NCBI GenBank assembly: GCA_009927565.1
Contig: RFMT01000254.1
Coordinates: 1 to 6,341 of the forward strand
Source of the DNA: Acidimicrobiia bacterium
Lineage (GTDB): Bacteria; Actinomycetota; Acidimicrobiia; Acidimicrobiales; Ilumatobacteraceae
Length of the DNA: 6,341 nt
Direction of reading: 5' to 3'
Notes under the pieces: model-generated
Database searches by the model: none
Seen by the model: the letters and a program-made list of their open reading frames with translations, nothing else
What the model was told of the DNA's origin: nothing
Part shown: piece by piece, positions 1-6,154 of the stretch
Layout of the letters: every line of letters begins with the position of its first letter
Numbering within the stretch: position 1 is the first letter of the stretch
Made by a program: the position numbers and the translations under genes

Positions 1-527
1 ACGAGCCAGACCGTCCATTTCAACACGCCGAGCGCTACTACTTCACACCAAGCAATGAGGGTTTCGGTGTCTGGCCGGCTTTCAACGGACGAATTGGAAT
101 GATGATTTGCAACGACCGAAGATGGCCTGAGTCATATCGTGTGATGGGACTTCAAGGCGTCGAAATGATTCTTTGCGGCTATAACACACCACTGCATTAT
201 GTGCCAGATCCATCGCAGGATGTTTTGCAAGGTTTTCACAATGCGTTAGTGATGCAAAGTGGCGCATATCAAAATGGCACATTTGTTGTCGGCGTCGCTA
301 AAGGTGGCGTCGAAGAGGGTGTCGACAGTTTGGCTGACTCAAGCATCATTGCCCCGTCGGGTGAAATCTTGGCAAAAACAATCACGAATGGCGACGAAGT
401 TGTTACGGCAGTATGTGATTTAGATTGGTGCAATAATTACAAGAACACCCTGTTCGACTTCAATAGATACCGTCGCCCCGAGGTATACGGCCGTATTACC
501 AATCAGCGAGGCTCGGTCATTGAATAG
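1..527 (+). CDS. N-carbamoyl-D-amino acid hydrolase, C-terminal part (5' end outside window)
   Basis: This is a carbon-nitrogen hydrolase of the nitrilase superfamily, probably a cytoplasmic D-carbamoylase that splits N-carbamoyl-D-amino acids into the amino acid, CO2 and ammonia. The frame is open from base 3 to the TAG at 525-527, giving 174 codons. The enzymes of this family that I recall have about 304 residues, so roughly 130 N-terminal residues, including the catalytic Glu and Lys, lie to the left. The ATG at base 99 is internal: RPFQHAERYYF upstream of it is family sequence. The nucleophile is the Cys in ICNDRRWPE (codon 108-110), followed by GYNTP, then by SYQNG-like AYQNGTF, IAPSGEI and DLDWC, all in the order seen in Agrobacterium D-carbamoylase. 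Such enzymes usually pair with a hydantoinase, which may lie upstream. A plain beta-ureidopropionase is the main alternative, but CNDRRWPE followed by GYNTP favours the D-carbamoylase. Confidence 0.9.
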   Translation, partial: EPDRPFQHAERYYFTPSNEGFGVWPAFNGRIGMMICNDRRWPESYRVMGLQGVEMILCGYNTPLHYVPDPSQDVLQGFHNALVMQSGAYQNGTFVVGVAKGGVEEGVDSLADSSIIAPSGEILAKTITNGDEVVTAVCDLDWCNNYKNTLFDFNRYRRPEVYGRITNQRGSVIE

Positions 528-538
528 TCGCTTTTTTT
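505..538 (+). terminator. possible weak intrinsic terminator at the carbamoylase stop
   Basis: AGCGA (505-509) can pair with TCGCT (528-532), and a run of seven T covers 532-538. The stem is only 5 bp, its loop is 18 bases and it spans the stop codon, so termination would be inefficient. It may only be a chance T-tract, and read-through into the next gene is quite possible. Confidence 0.2.
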
Positions 539-550
539 ACAATCTGTAAA
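536..550. promoter_or_regulatory. operator-like palindrome TTTACA-ATC-TGTAAA
   Basis: This is a perfect inverted repeat with 6-bp arms and a 3-base centre, in the 53-bp gap between the carbamoylase and the molybdenum hydroxylase. An A/T-rich 15-base dyad just upstream of a gene is a common shape for a dimeric repressor site. It covers the position where a -35 box would fall for the -10 candidate at 569-574. The regulator family cannot be named from the sequence. A small RNA hairpin is the alternative reading. Confidence 0.4.
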
Positions 551-574
551 CCTGATACCCAATACGGGTATGGT
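545..574 (+). promoter_or_regulatory. candidate promoter for a leaderless transcript of the operon
   Basis: TATGGT (569-574) fits the TANNNT form of a -10 element and ends 6 bases before the GTG at 581, so transcription could start on or next to the start codon. The -35 region at 545-550 (TGTAAA, 18-base spacer) is a poor match to TTGACA. There is no Shine-Dalgarno sequence ahead of the GTG, and no other in-frame start exists between the upstream in-frame stop (521-523) and 581, which fits leaderless initiation. The promoter itself is inferred, not demonstrated. Confidence 0.3.
555..571. promoter_or_regulatory. second operator-like palindrome ATACCC-AATAC-GGGTAT
   Basis: This perfect inverted repeat has 6-bp arms and a 5-base centre, and starts 4 bases after the first palindrome. 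Its right arm overlaps the candidate -10 element, so a bound protein would block RNA polymerase. Its arm sequence differs from that of the first palindrome, so the two sites, if real, would bind different proteins or act differently. As RNA it could form a short hairpin, but no T-run follows, so it is not a terminator. Confidence 0.4.
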
Positions 575-580
575 AAATAT

Positions 581-3214
581 GTGACCATCGAGGCAACTGA
601 CGCTGCGGGAACAGCCACTCAAACCAACTCGGCTGATCGAGTTGCATTTGTTGTCAACGGCACCCCGGTCACAGTTCGCCGAGATCATCCGCATCTGCTG
701 GCTGCATTGCGCGAAGAACTTAATATCACTTCGCCAAAAGATGGTTGTTCTCCTAGCGGACAATGCGGATGTTGCACCGTTCTCGTCGACGGAAAAGCAA
801 TCGTCAGTTGTCAACAATCGCTGGACAAAGTTGCCGACACGAAAATAACAACCCTTGAAGGCGTCAGTCAGGTTGAGCGTGATGCATTTGCAAACGCATT
901 TGCAGCATGTGGAGGTTTACAGTGTGGTTTTTGCATTCCCGGCATAATCGTTCGTGCCAAGGCCCAAATTGACAAAAAAGGTGCTTCGCTCAAGCGTGAA
1001 GATATGGCACGACACCTCGGCGCCCATCTCTGCCGATGCACTGGCTATGTAAAAATTCTTGATGCGATCGAGACAGTTGCAAATAACCTTGCACCCAAAA
1101 CCATTTCAACTGGTGGCTTAGGCGTTCGAGTAGCAAAATACGAAGCGAACGATCTTGCTCTTGGCGACCGTGGTTACATCGACGACATGCGAGTCCCCGG
1201 AATGCTGCATGCTTCTCTCGTTTTTACCAAGCATGCTCGAGCCGAAATATTGGGCATTGATACTTCAAGAGCACTAACTCGACCTGGCGTGCATGCGGTG
1301 TTCACTGCACAAGATATTCCTGGCGAATTGATGATGGGCATCATTTACAAAGACTGGCCGGCAATGATTCCAGTCGGGGGCTTCACCTCGTACTCCGGTG
1401 ACGTCTTGGCAATCGTTGTCGCTGATTCGAGACTTAACGCACGCAGTGCAGTTGAAGATGTTGTTGTGCACTACAAGGCTCTGACACCAATAACTGATGC
1501 TCGCAAAGCAACTGCGAATCAAGAAATCGCCGTCTGGAAGACAGACACAAACATTCTCTCTAAAAGTTCCTACACACGTGGCGACACCAATTCAGCGTTG
1601 ACATCGAGTGCGCACTTTGTGCGTGAGACATTTTCTACTCAACGCATCGAACATGCATTCCTTGAACCAGAAAGTACGCTTGCAATTCCTTCGACCGACA
1701 AAGATCGAGTCCGCAAATTACATGTCTACTCAGGTGGCCAAGGGGTTTGGGACGACCGCAACGACATCGCCCGCCTATTGGCAGTACCCAACGATCAAGT
1801 AACGGTCACACTTGTTTCAAATGGCGGTGCTTTCGGCGGCAAAGAAGACATGAGCAATCAAGCACATACTTCGCTTGCGGCATGGCTACTCGATAAACCT
1901 GTCAAGTGCACTCTGTCTCGCGAAGAAAGTTTTTTGATGCATGCCAAACGTCATCCAATTGAGATGACATATGAAGCCGCGTGCGATCAAGATGGCAAAC
2001 TAACGGCGCTTCGTGTACGCGCAATCGGTGATTCAGGAGCATATGCAAGCGTCGGAATGAAAGTTCTAGAACGCATGGCTGGACATGCGAGCGGACCCTA
2101 TCAAGTACCAAATATTGACGTCGAGGCAATTGCCGTACGAACAAATAATCCAATATGTGGCGCCTTTCGCGGATTCGGCGCTAATCAAGCCCAGTTCGCA
2201 ATGGAGGGCATACTTGATCGGCTCGCTGAAAAAGTTGGAATCTCTGGCTGGCAAATCCGCTCGCGAAACGTGATCAAGCCAGGCATGGTTTGGGGTCCAG
2301 GACAAATTATGGATGACGGTTGTTTGGGTGCGGAACTTTGCCTCAACGAGATCAAGCCTGCCTACGACACGGCAGTCGCATCCGGCAAAGCAGTTGGTTT
2401 GGGTCTTGGTTTAAAGAACAGTGGTCTCGGCAACGGTTTCAAAGAAATCTCGAAAGCGATTGTGCGGTTCAAAAACAACGGACGAATCGAAGTTCGCCAT
2501 GGCTGGACTGAGATGGGCCAAGGTATCAACACTGTTGCTGCCCAAGTTGCTGTCGAAGAACTCGGCGTTGACGCAAATTTGATTGACGTCATCGTCGACA
2601 CAACTCGCGAACTTGGTTTTGGTCAGACGACTGGCTCGCGAGGCACGCTCATGGGCGCAGGTGCAGTTAAAAATGCATGCCAAGCTGCAATTGCAGCGAA
2701 TCGAGCGATTGAAGTTGATCACGTCGGCGAATATCGAGTTGATTGGACAAACAAACTTGGTGAACCTGGGGTTGTAAACCCAATCATCCACTCGACCTTT
2801 AGTTACGCCGCGCAGATGGTGATAATTGATCGTGAGACCGAGAAAATAGAGAAAGTTGTCGCAGTCCACGATGTCGGACGTGTTGTCAACCCGACTCTTT
2901 GTGAAGGTCAAGTAGAAGGCAGCGTGCATATGGGGCTCGGCTATGCACTCACCGAGGACTTTCCATCCGACCCGAATACAGGCTTTCCGCTAAACAAAAC
3001 TCTGCGCAGTCTCGGCATTTTGAGAGCAAAAGACGTACCCCAAATCGAGGTAAAGCTTCTTGAATCACCGCAGCCAAACGCACCATATGGCATTAAGGGA
3101 GTTGGCGAAATTGGTCTCGTACCTACAGCCGGTGCTGTTGCTGGAGCCCTGCATCAGTTAGACGGACAGTGGCGTTTCAAATTGCCGATGCGTCAAGTGA
3201 AAGACGAAGACTAA
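581..3214 (+). CDS. Xanthine dehydrogenase-type molybdenum hydroxylase, fused [2Fe-2S] and Mo-cofactor subunit (XdhD-like)
   Basis: This 877-residue cytoplasmic enzyme probably hydroxylates a purine or similar N-heterocycle using water as the oxygen source. Residues about 20-90 form a ferredoxin-like [2Fe-2S] domain (C56, C62, C65, C77). Residues about 95-170 form the second [2Fe-2S] domain (QCGFC with C115 and C118, CRC with C151 and C153). From about 180 onward lies the Mo-pterin domain, with GGAFGGKE (415-422), FRGFG (R530), EMGQG (Q647), TTGSRGT and GIKGVGE (E843). By spacing against bovine xanthine oxidase as I remember it, Q387, E422, R498 and E843 match Q767, E802, R880 and E1261, the purine-binding and catalytic set. 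There is no FAD domain; the subunit at 5303 probably supplies it. E. coli XdhD and Desulfovibrio aldehyde oxidoreductase have the same fused architecture. The GTG at 581 is the only start possible in frame. An aldehyde or other azaheterocycle substrate remains possible. Confidence 0.9.
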   Translation: MTIEATDAAGTATQTNSADRVAFVVNGTPVTVRRDHPHLLAALREELNITSPKDGCSPSGQCGCCTVLVDGKAIVSCQQSLDKVADTKITTLEGVSQVERDAFANAFAACGGLQCGFCIPGIIVRAKAQIDKKGASLKREDMARHLGAHLCRCTGYVKILDAIETVANNLAPKTISTGGLGVRVAKYEANDLALGDRGYIDDMRVPGMLHASLVFTKHARAEILGIDTSRALTRPGVHAVFTAQDIPGELMMGIIYKDWPAMIPVGGFTSYSGDVLAIVVADSRLNARSAVEDVVVHYKALTPITDARKATANQEIAVWKTDTNILSKSSYTRGDTNSALTSSAHFVRETFSTQRIEHAFLEPESTLAIPSTDKDRVRKLHVYSGGQGVWDDRNDIARLLAVPNDQVTVTLVSNGGAFGGKEDMSNQAHTSLAAWLLDKPVKCTLSREESFLMHAKRHPIEMTYEAACDQDGKLTALRVRAIGDSGAYASVGMKVLERMAGHASGPYQVPNIDVEAIAVRTNNPICGAFRGFGANQAQFAMEGILDRLAEKVGISGWQIRSRNVIKPGMVWGPGQIMDDGCLGAELCLNEIKPAYDTAVASGKAVGLGLGLKNSGLGNGFKEISKAIVRFKNNGRIEVRHGWTEMGQGINTVAAQVAVEELGVDANLIDVIVDTTRELGFGQTTGSRGTLMGAGAVKNACQAAIAANRAIEVDHVGEYRVDWTNKLGEPGVVNPIIHSTFSYAAQMVIIDRETEKIEKVVAVHDVGRVVNPTLCEGQVEGSVHMGLGYALTEDFPSDPNTGFPLNKTLRSLGILRAKDVPQIEVKLLESPQPNAPYGIKGVGEIGLVPTAGAVAGALHQLDGQWRFKLPMRQVKDED

Positions 3215-3216
3215 AA

Positions 3217-4284
3217 GTGGCTTCCCAAACTAACGGTATTGTTTGCGCGCACCATCATCTCTACTCGAGTCTGGTTCGAGGCATGCCTGCGCCAAAACAG
3301 AAGACAAAATCATTTATCGACATTTTGAACAACATTTGGTGGCGCGTTGATGCCGCCCTTGACAACGAAATGATTTATTGGTCCGCGATGCTAGGTGCCA
3401 CTGAGGCACTGATGAGCGGCACAACGTGCATTATCGACCATCATGAGTCTCCGAATTCAATCGAAGGATCGTTGCAAACAATCGCCGAAGCGTGCAAAGC
3501 AGTCGGCATACGAGTCAATTCTTGTTACGGCGTAACAGATCGCTGGGACAACAAAGGTCAATTGCATTCGAAAGTGTCTCCATTGTCCGAAATGACCGAA
3601 GCCGCAAAACGAGGACTTGCCGAATGCGAGCAATTTCTTTCCTCAGGAGGCGTCGGAATGGTAGGTGTTCACGCGGCATTCACTTGTAGTGACGAGACTT
3701 TAAACGCTGCATCTGAACTTGCTAAGAAACATTCAGTCGGTGTGCACATACATGTTGCCGAAGGTGTCGATGATATTCAGGCAGGAGCACGACTTGAATC
3801 TCTTGCACAAGATGATTGGTTACTCATTCACGCTGTTCATCTCGATCGCAAATTGAACGGAAGGATCGTACATAATGCGCGATCTAATATGAATAACGCT
3901 GTTGGTTATGCGAAACCCTCAGAGCGAAGCAATAAAATTCTGCTAGGCACTGACGGCATCGGCGCGGACATGATCGAAGAGGCGCGCATTGCCTACGCTC
4001 GACTACGAGAGTTCGATGTCAGCGCCGAGCCCACGACCGTTTGGCGATGGCTAGAGAACTCTCTTGAAATGTTCCCAGATGCAAAGGAGGATGTCGTGAC
4101 GTTTGATTATGACTTTGCCGATAGTCCTTGGCATGCGGCATTTACAACAAACATGAATGTGACTGATGTTGAAATCGCTGGCCAGAAAGTCTTGGTAAAT
4201 GGTTTACCAACGAAAGTCGACTTGCAAGAGGTACGTGCAAAAGCTAGAGAACAAGCCCTACGGCTATTTGAAAGGTTGGCGTGA
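3217..4284 (+). CDS. ssnA: SsnA-type amidohydrolase / aminohydrolase, N-terminally short
   Basis: This metal-dependent amidohydrolase of the guanine deaminase/chlorohydrolase group resembles E. coli SsnA; it would remove an amino group from, or open, a purine-like ring. From the GTG at 3217 it has 355 residues, against about 440 for E. coli SsnA. The TIM-barrel metal ligands are visible: H12 and H14 (CAHHHLYS), H179 with E182 (HIHVAE), H205 (IHAVH) and D246 (GTDGIG). The SsnA signature HNARSNMNN starts at 219, and WWR plus DHHESP match as well. The roughly 50-residue N-terminal beta-sandwich segment before the first His pair is absent, and several loops are shorter. The GTG follows the upstream stop by 2 bases with no good ribosome-binding site, suggesting coupling. 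An in-frame GTG at 3169 would add 16 residues, overlap the upstream gene by 46 bases and still not supply the missing domain. The family is clear; the substrate is not known. Confidence 0.85.
   Translation: MASQTNGIVCAHHHLYSSLVRGMPAPKQKTKSFIDILNNIWWRVDAALDNEMIYWSAMLGATEALMSGTTCIIDHHESPNSIEGSLQTIAEACKAVGIRVNSCYGVTDRWDNKGQLHSKVSPLSEMTEAAKRGLAECEQFLSSGGVGMVGVHAAFTCSDETLNAASELAKKHSVGVHIHVAEGVDDIQAGARLESLAQDDWLLIHAVHLDRKLNGRIVHNARSNMNNAVGYAKPSERSNKILLGTDGIGADMIEEARIAYARLREFDVSAEPTTVWRWLENSLEMFPDAKEDVVTFDYDFADSPWHAAFTTNMNVTDVEIAGQKVLVNGLPTKVDLQEVRAKAREQALRLFERLA
4270..4275 (+). promoter_or_regulatory. ribosome-binding site GAAAGG for the luciferase-like gene
   Basis: GAAAGG lies inside the end of the SsnA gene and ends 5 bases before the GTG at 4281. 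It is the clearest Shine-Dalgarno match in the window. Its spacing favours the GTG over the ATG at 4287, which would be 11 bases away. Confidence 0.5.
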
Positions 4285-5306
4285 AAATGAACAAGACAAA
4301 TTCAGCGCGTGTTGCGCTTTATCTGCAAGATGCGCACAAGATTTCTGAGGGCATGGAATTTTCAAAATATGCCGAGAGCAAAGGATTCGAAGCCGTATGG
4401 CAAGCCGAAAGTCGTCTCGTGCGCGAAGCCACCGTGCCAATGGCAGCATTCGCATCAGTTACAAAAACACTGAAAGTTGGCTCGGGTGTGGTCGATTGCT
4501 GGAGTCGCAATCCTGCTCGTCTTGCCGCCACATTTTCAACCCTCGACGATCTCGCTCCGGGACGTGTGATACTCGGCATCGGCGCCTGGTGGGATCCACT
4601 CGCGGCAAAAGTTGGCATCTCTCGTGCCAAGCCGTTGCGTGCGATGCGTGAAATCGTCACAACAGTTCGGGCTCTATTGAATAATGAGACAGTTACATTT
4701 GATGGCGAGTTTGTCCATCTCGACGGAGTCGAACTTGATTACGTGTATCAAGATCGTCGACCAAAAAATGTTCCGATATACATTGGCGCGACTGGCATGC
4801 AGATGATGGAACTTACGGGTGAAATTGCCGATGGTGTCGTACTCAACTACTTGGTTTCTCCCGAGTACAACCAAAGGGCGATGGAAGCATTAACAGCTGG
4901 TGCAGACCGCGCGGGTCGTTCGATTGATTCAATTGATCGTCCACAACTCGTAGTTTGCAGTGTGCACGAAGATCGCAAAACAGCACTCGACATGGCTCGA
5001 CAAATGGTGACTCAGTATCTCGGACAGCAACCGCACATTATGAAAGCGTCAGGAGTGCCACAGTCTTTACTTGACAAAGTCGGCTCGGTGCTAACTTGGC
5101 CAGCAACACACGAACAAGTCGTCGCGGCATCAAAGCATGTGCCCGACGAAATTGTTCAGATGCTTACTGCGAGTGGTACGCCAGCAGAAGCGCGACAGCG
5201 AGTCACTCACTACCTCAAGAATGGCGCAACTTGCCCGATTTTGTATCCACTCGGTGATGTCAAGGCGATGATCGAAGCATTCTCGAATTGGGACGGTGTG
5301 TCTTGA
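4281..5306 (+). CDS. LLM-class (luciferase-like, probably F420- or flavin-dependent) oxidoreductase
   Basis: This 341-residue protein is a single-domain TIM-barrel member of the bacterial luciferase superfamily, close in style to methylenetetrahydromethanopterin reductase (Mer)-like, F420-dependent enzymes of actinobacteria. Visible family features are the first strand VALYLQ, the helix with YAESKGFEAVWQAE, the segment LKVGSGVVDCWSRNP, LDDLAPGRVILGIGAWW, and PIYIGATGMQMMELTGEIADG followed by VVLNYL (about 169-195). The length is normal and no catalytic residue looks broken. The start GTG shares bases with the SsnA stop (GTGA), and the stop overlaps the next gene (TTGA), so it is tightly embedded between two members of a purine-type cluster. 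Its reaction is unknown: it could be a flavin monooxygenase acting on a ring intermediate or an F420H2-dependent reductase. Sequence reading alone cannot settle FMN versus F420. It does not look like the pyrimidine monooxygenase RutA, judged only by overall resemblance to Mer-like proteins. Confidence 0.85.
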   Translation: MKMNKTNSARVALYLQDAHKISEGMEFSKYAESKGFEAVWQAESRLVREATVPMAAFASVTKTLKVGSGVVDCWSRNPARLAATFSTLDDLAPGRVILGIGAWWDPLAAKVGISRAKPLRAMREIVTTVRALLNNETVTFDGEFVHLDGVELDYVYQDRRPKNVPIYIGATGMQMMELTGEIADGVVLNYLVSPEYNQRAMEALTAGADRAGRSIDSIDRPQLVVCSVHEDRKTALDMARQMVTQYLGQQPHIMKASGVPQSLLDKVGSVLTWPATHEQVVAASKHVPDEIVQMLTASGTPAEARQRVTHYLKNGATCPILYPLGDVKAMIEAFSNWDGVS

Positions 5307-6154
5307 GCGTTCTCGTTCCGCGCACACTGAAAGACGCACTTTTGGCGACTGCGGCCAACCCTTCGGCGCAACTTATTCAAGGTGGCACCGATTTAATGGT
5401 TGAAATCAATTTCAACCATCGCAAGCCAACCGATGTGATTGCGCTTCGAAAGATTGATGAACTTAAGTTGGTGAAAATTGATAACAAGAATTCGCAAATT
5501 ACAATTGGTGCCGGTCTGCCCTACCAACAAATGGAACACGGTGAGATAGCCCAATATCTTCCAGCACTCGCCCAAGCAGCGCGTACAGTTGGCTCGCCAC
5601 AGATTCGCAGTGCAGGCTCAATTGGTGGCAATCTCGGAACGTGTTCACCCGCAGGTGATGCGTTGCCGGTTCTAAGTGCCCTAAATGCGACAGTCAACTT
5701 ACAGAGCGCCGATTCTTCAAGGTCGATAGCGATACACGATTTTATGGTCGGGGTTAAACGTAATGCTCGTAAACAGGGTGAAATAATCGTCTCAACAACT
5801 TTGCCAATCGTTTCGGGTTGGCAAGGATACGCAAAGGTCGGTGTGCGAAACGCGATGGTTATTTCAGTTGCTTCATGCTGTCTGGTTATAGATCGCCTTA
5901 GTGGCACAATCGCCGTGGCACTCGGTGCGGTCGGACCAACAATTATTCGCTGTCGCGAGACCGAATCTTGGCTGGCAACACAAATTGATCTAAAGACAAA
6001 AACTAATGTTTCTCCAAAATTGCTCCAGGAGTTTGGCACTCGTATTGCAAACGAATCGAAACCGATTGATGACCACCGCAGCACCGCTGCATACAGACGC
6101 CATGCTGTTGCTGTGCTCGCACGCCGATTGCTTATCAGGGCCAATACGCTATGA
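5303..6154 (+). CDS. FAD-binding subunit of a xanthine dehydrogenase-family molybdenum hydroxylase
   Basis: This subunit carries electrons from the [2Fe-2S] clusters to NAD+ or another acceptor in the cytoplasm. Taking the TTG at 5303 as start gives 283 residues, usual for XdhB, CoxM and YgfM-type proteins. The FAD_binding_5 segment holds the pyrophosphate-binding QGGTDL (26-31), and the second FAD loop is IRSAGSIGGNLGTCSPAGD (101-119). The C-terminal CO_deh_flav_C region ends with YRRHAVAVLARR. The protein opens VPRTLKDAL, the normal family beginning, so few residues are needed before it. The TTG overlaps the upstream stop (TTGA), and a weak GGACGG lies 6 bases ahead; an in-frame TTG at 5288 would add 5 residues and has no visible ribosome-binding site. 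The gene lies directly before a stand-alone [2Fe-2S] gene, and may serve that enzyme, the fused Mo subunit at 581, or both. Confidence 0.9.
   Translation: MSVLVPRTLKDALLATAANPSAQLIQGGTDLMVEINFNHRKPTDVIALRKIDELKLVKIDNKNSQITIGAGLPYQQMEHGEIAQYLPALAQAARTVGSPQIRSAGSIGGNLGTCSPAGDALPVLSALNATVNLQSADSSRSIAIHDFMVGVKRNARKQGEIIVSTTLPIVSGWQGYAKVGVRNAMVISVASCCLVIDRLSGTIAVALGAVGPTIIRCRETESWLATQIDLKTKTNVSPKLLQEFGTRIANESKPIDDHRSTAAYRRHAVAVLARRLLIRANTL

Noticed and set aside
2411..2929. Minus-strand open frame of 172 codons inside the Mo hydroxylase gene
   Set aside because: It is a shadow of the conserved Mo-domain coding sequence, with no recognisable domain or upstream start signals.
581..3214. Carbon monoxide dehydrogenase large subunit (CoxL)
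   Set aside because: The form I AYRCSFR and form II AYRGAGR active-site loops are absent (GAFRGFG instead), the FeS domains are fused, and the Glu/Arg pocket residues match xanthine dehydrogenase.
3169..3216. Upstream GTG start for the SsnA gene
   Set aside because: It would overlap the conserved end of the Mo hydroxylase by 46 bases and add 16 polar, Arg-rich residues that do not look like the missing amidohydrolase domain. The GTG at 3217, 2 bases after the stop, is simpler.
3190..3230. Frameshift fusing the Mo hydroxylase and the SsnA gene
   Set aside because: The Mo hydroxylase ends with a family-like tail (KLPMRQ) and its own TAA; the two proteins are separate in E. coli, and no leftover SsnA N-terminus is present in any frame.
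4281..5306. RutA-type pyrimidine monooxygenase
   Set aside because: The sequence style (APGRVILGIGAWW, PIYIGATG, IADGVVLN) resembles Mer/F420-type LLM proteins. I see no specific RutA resemblance, so the specific name is not supported.
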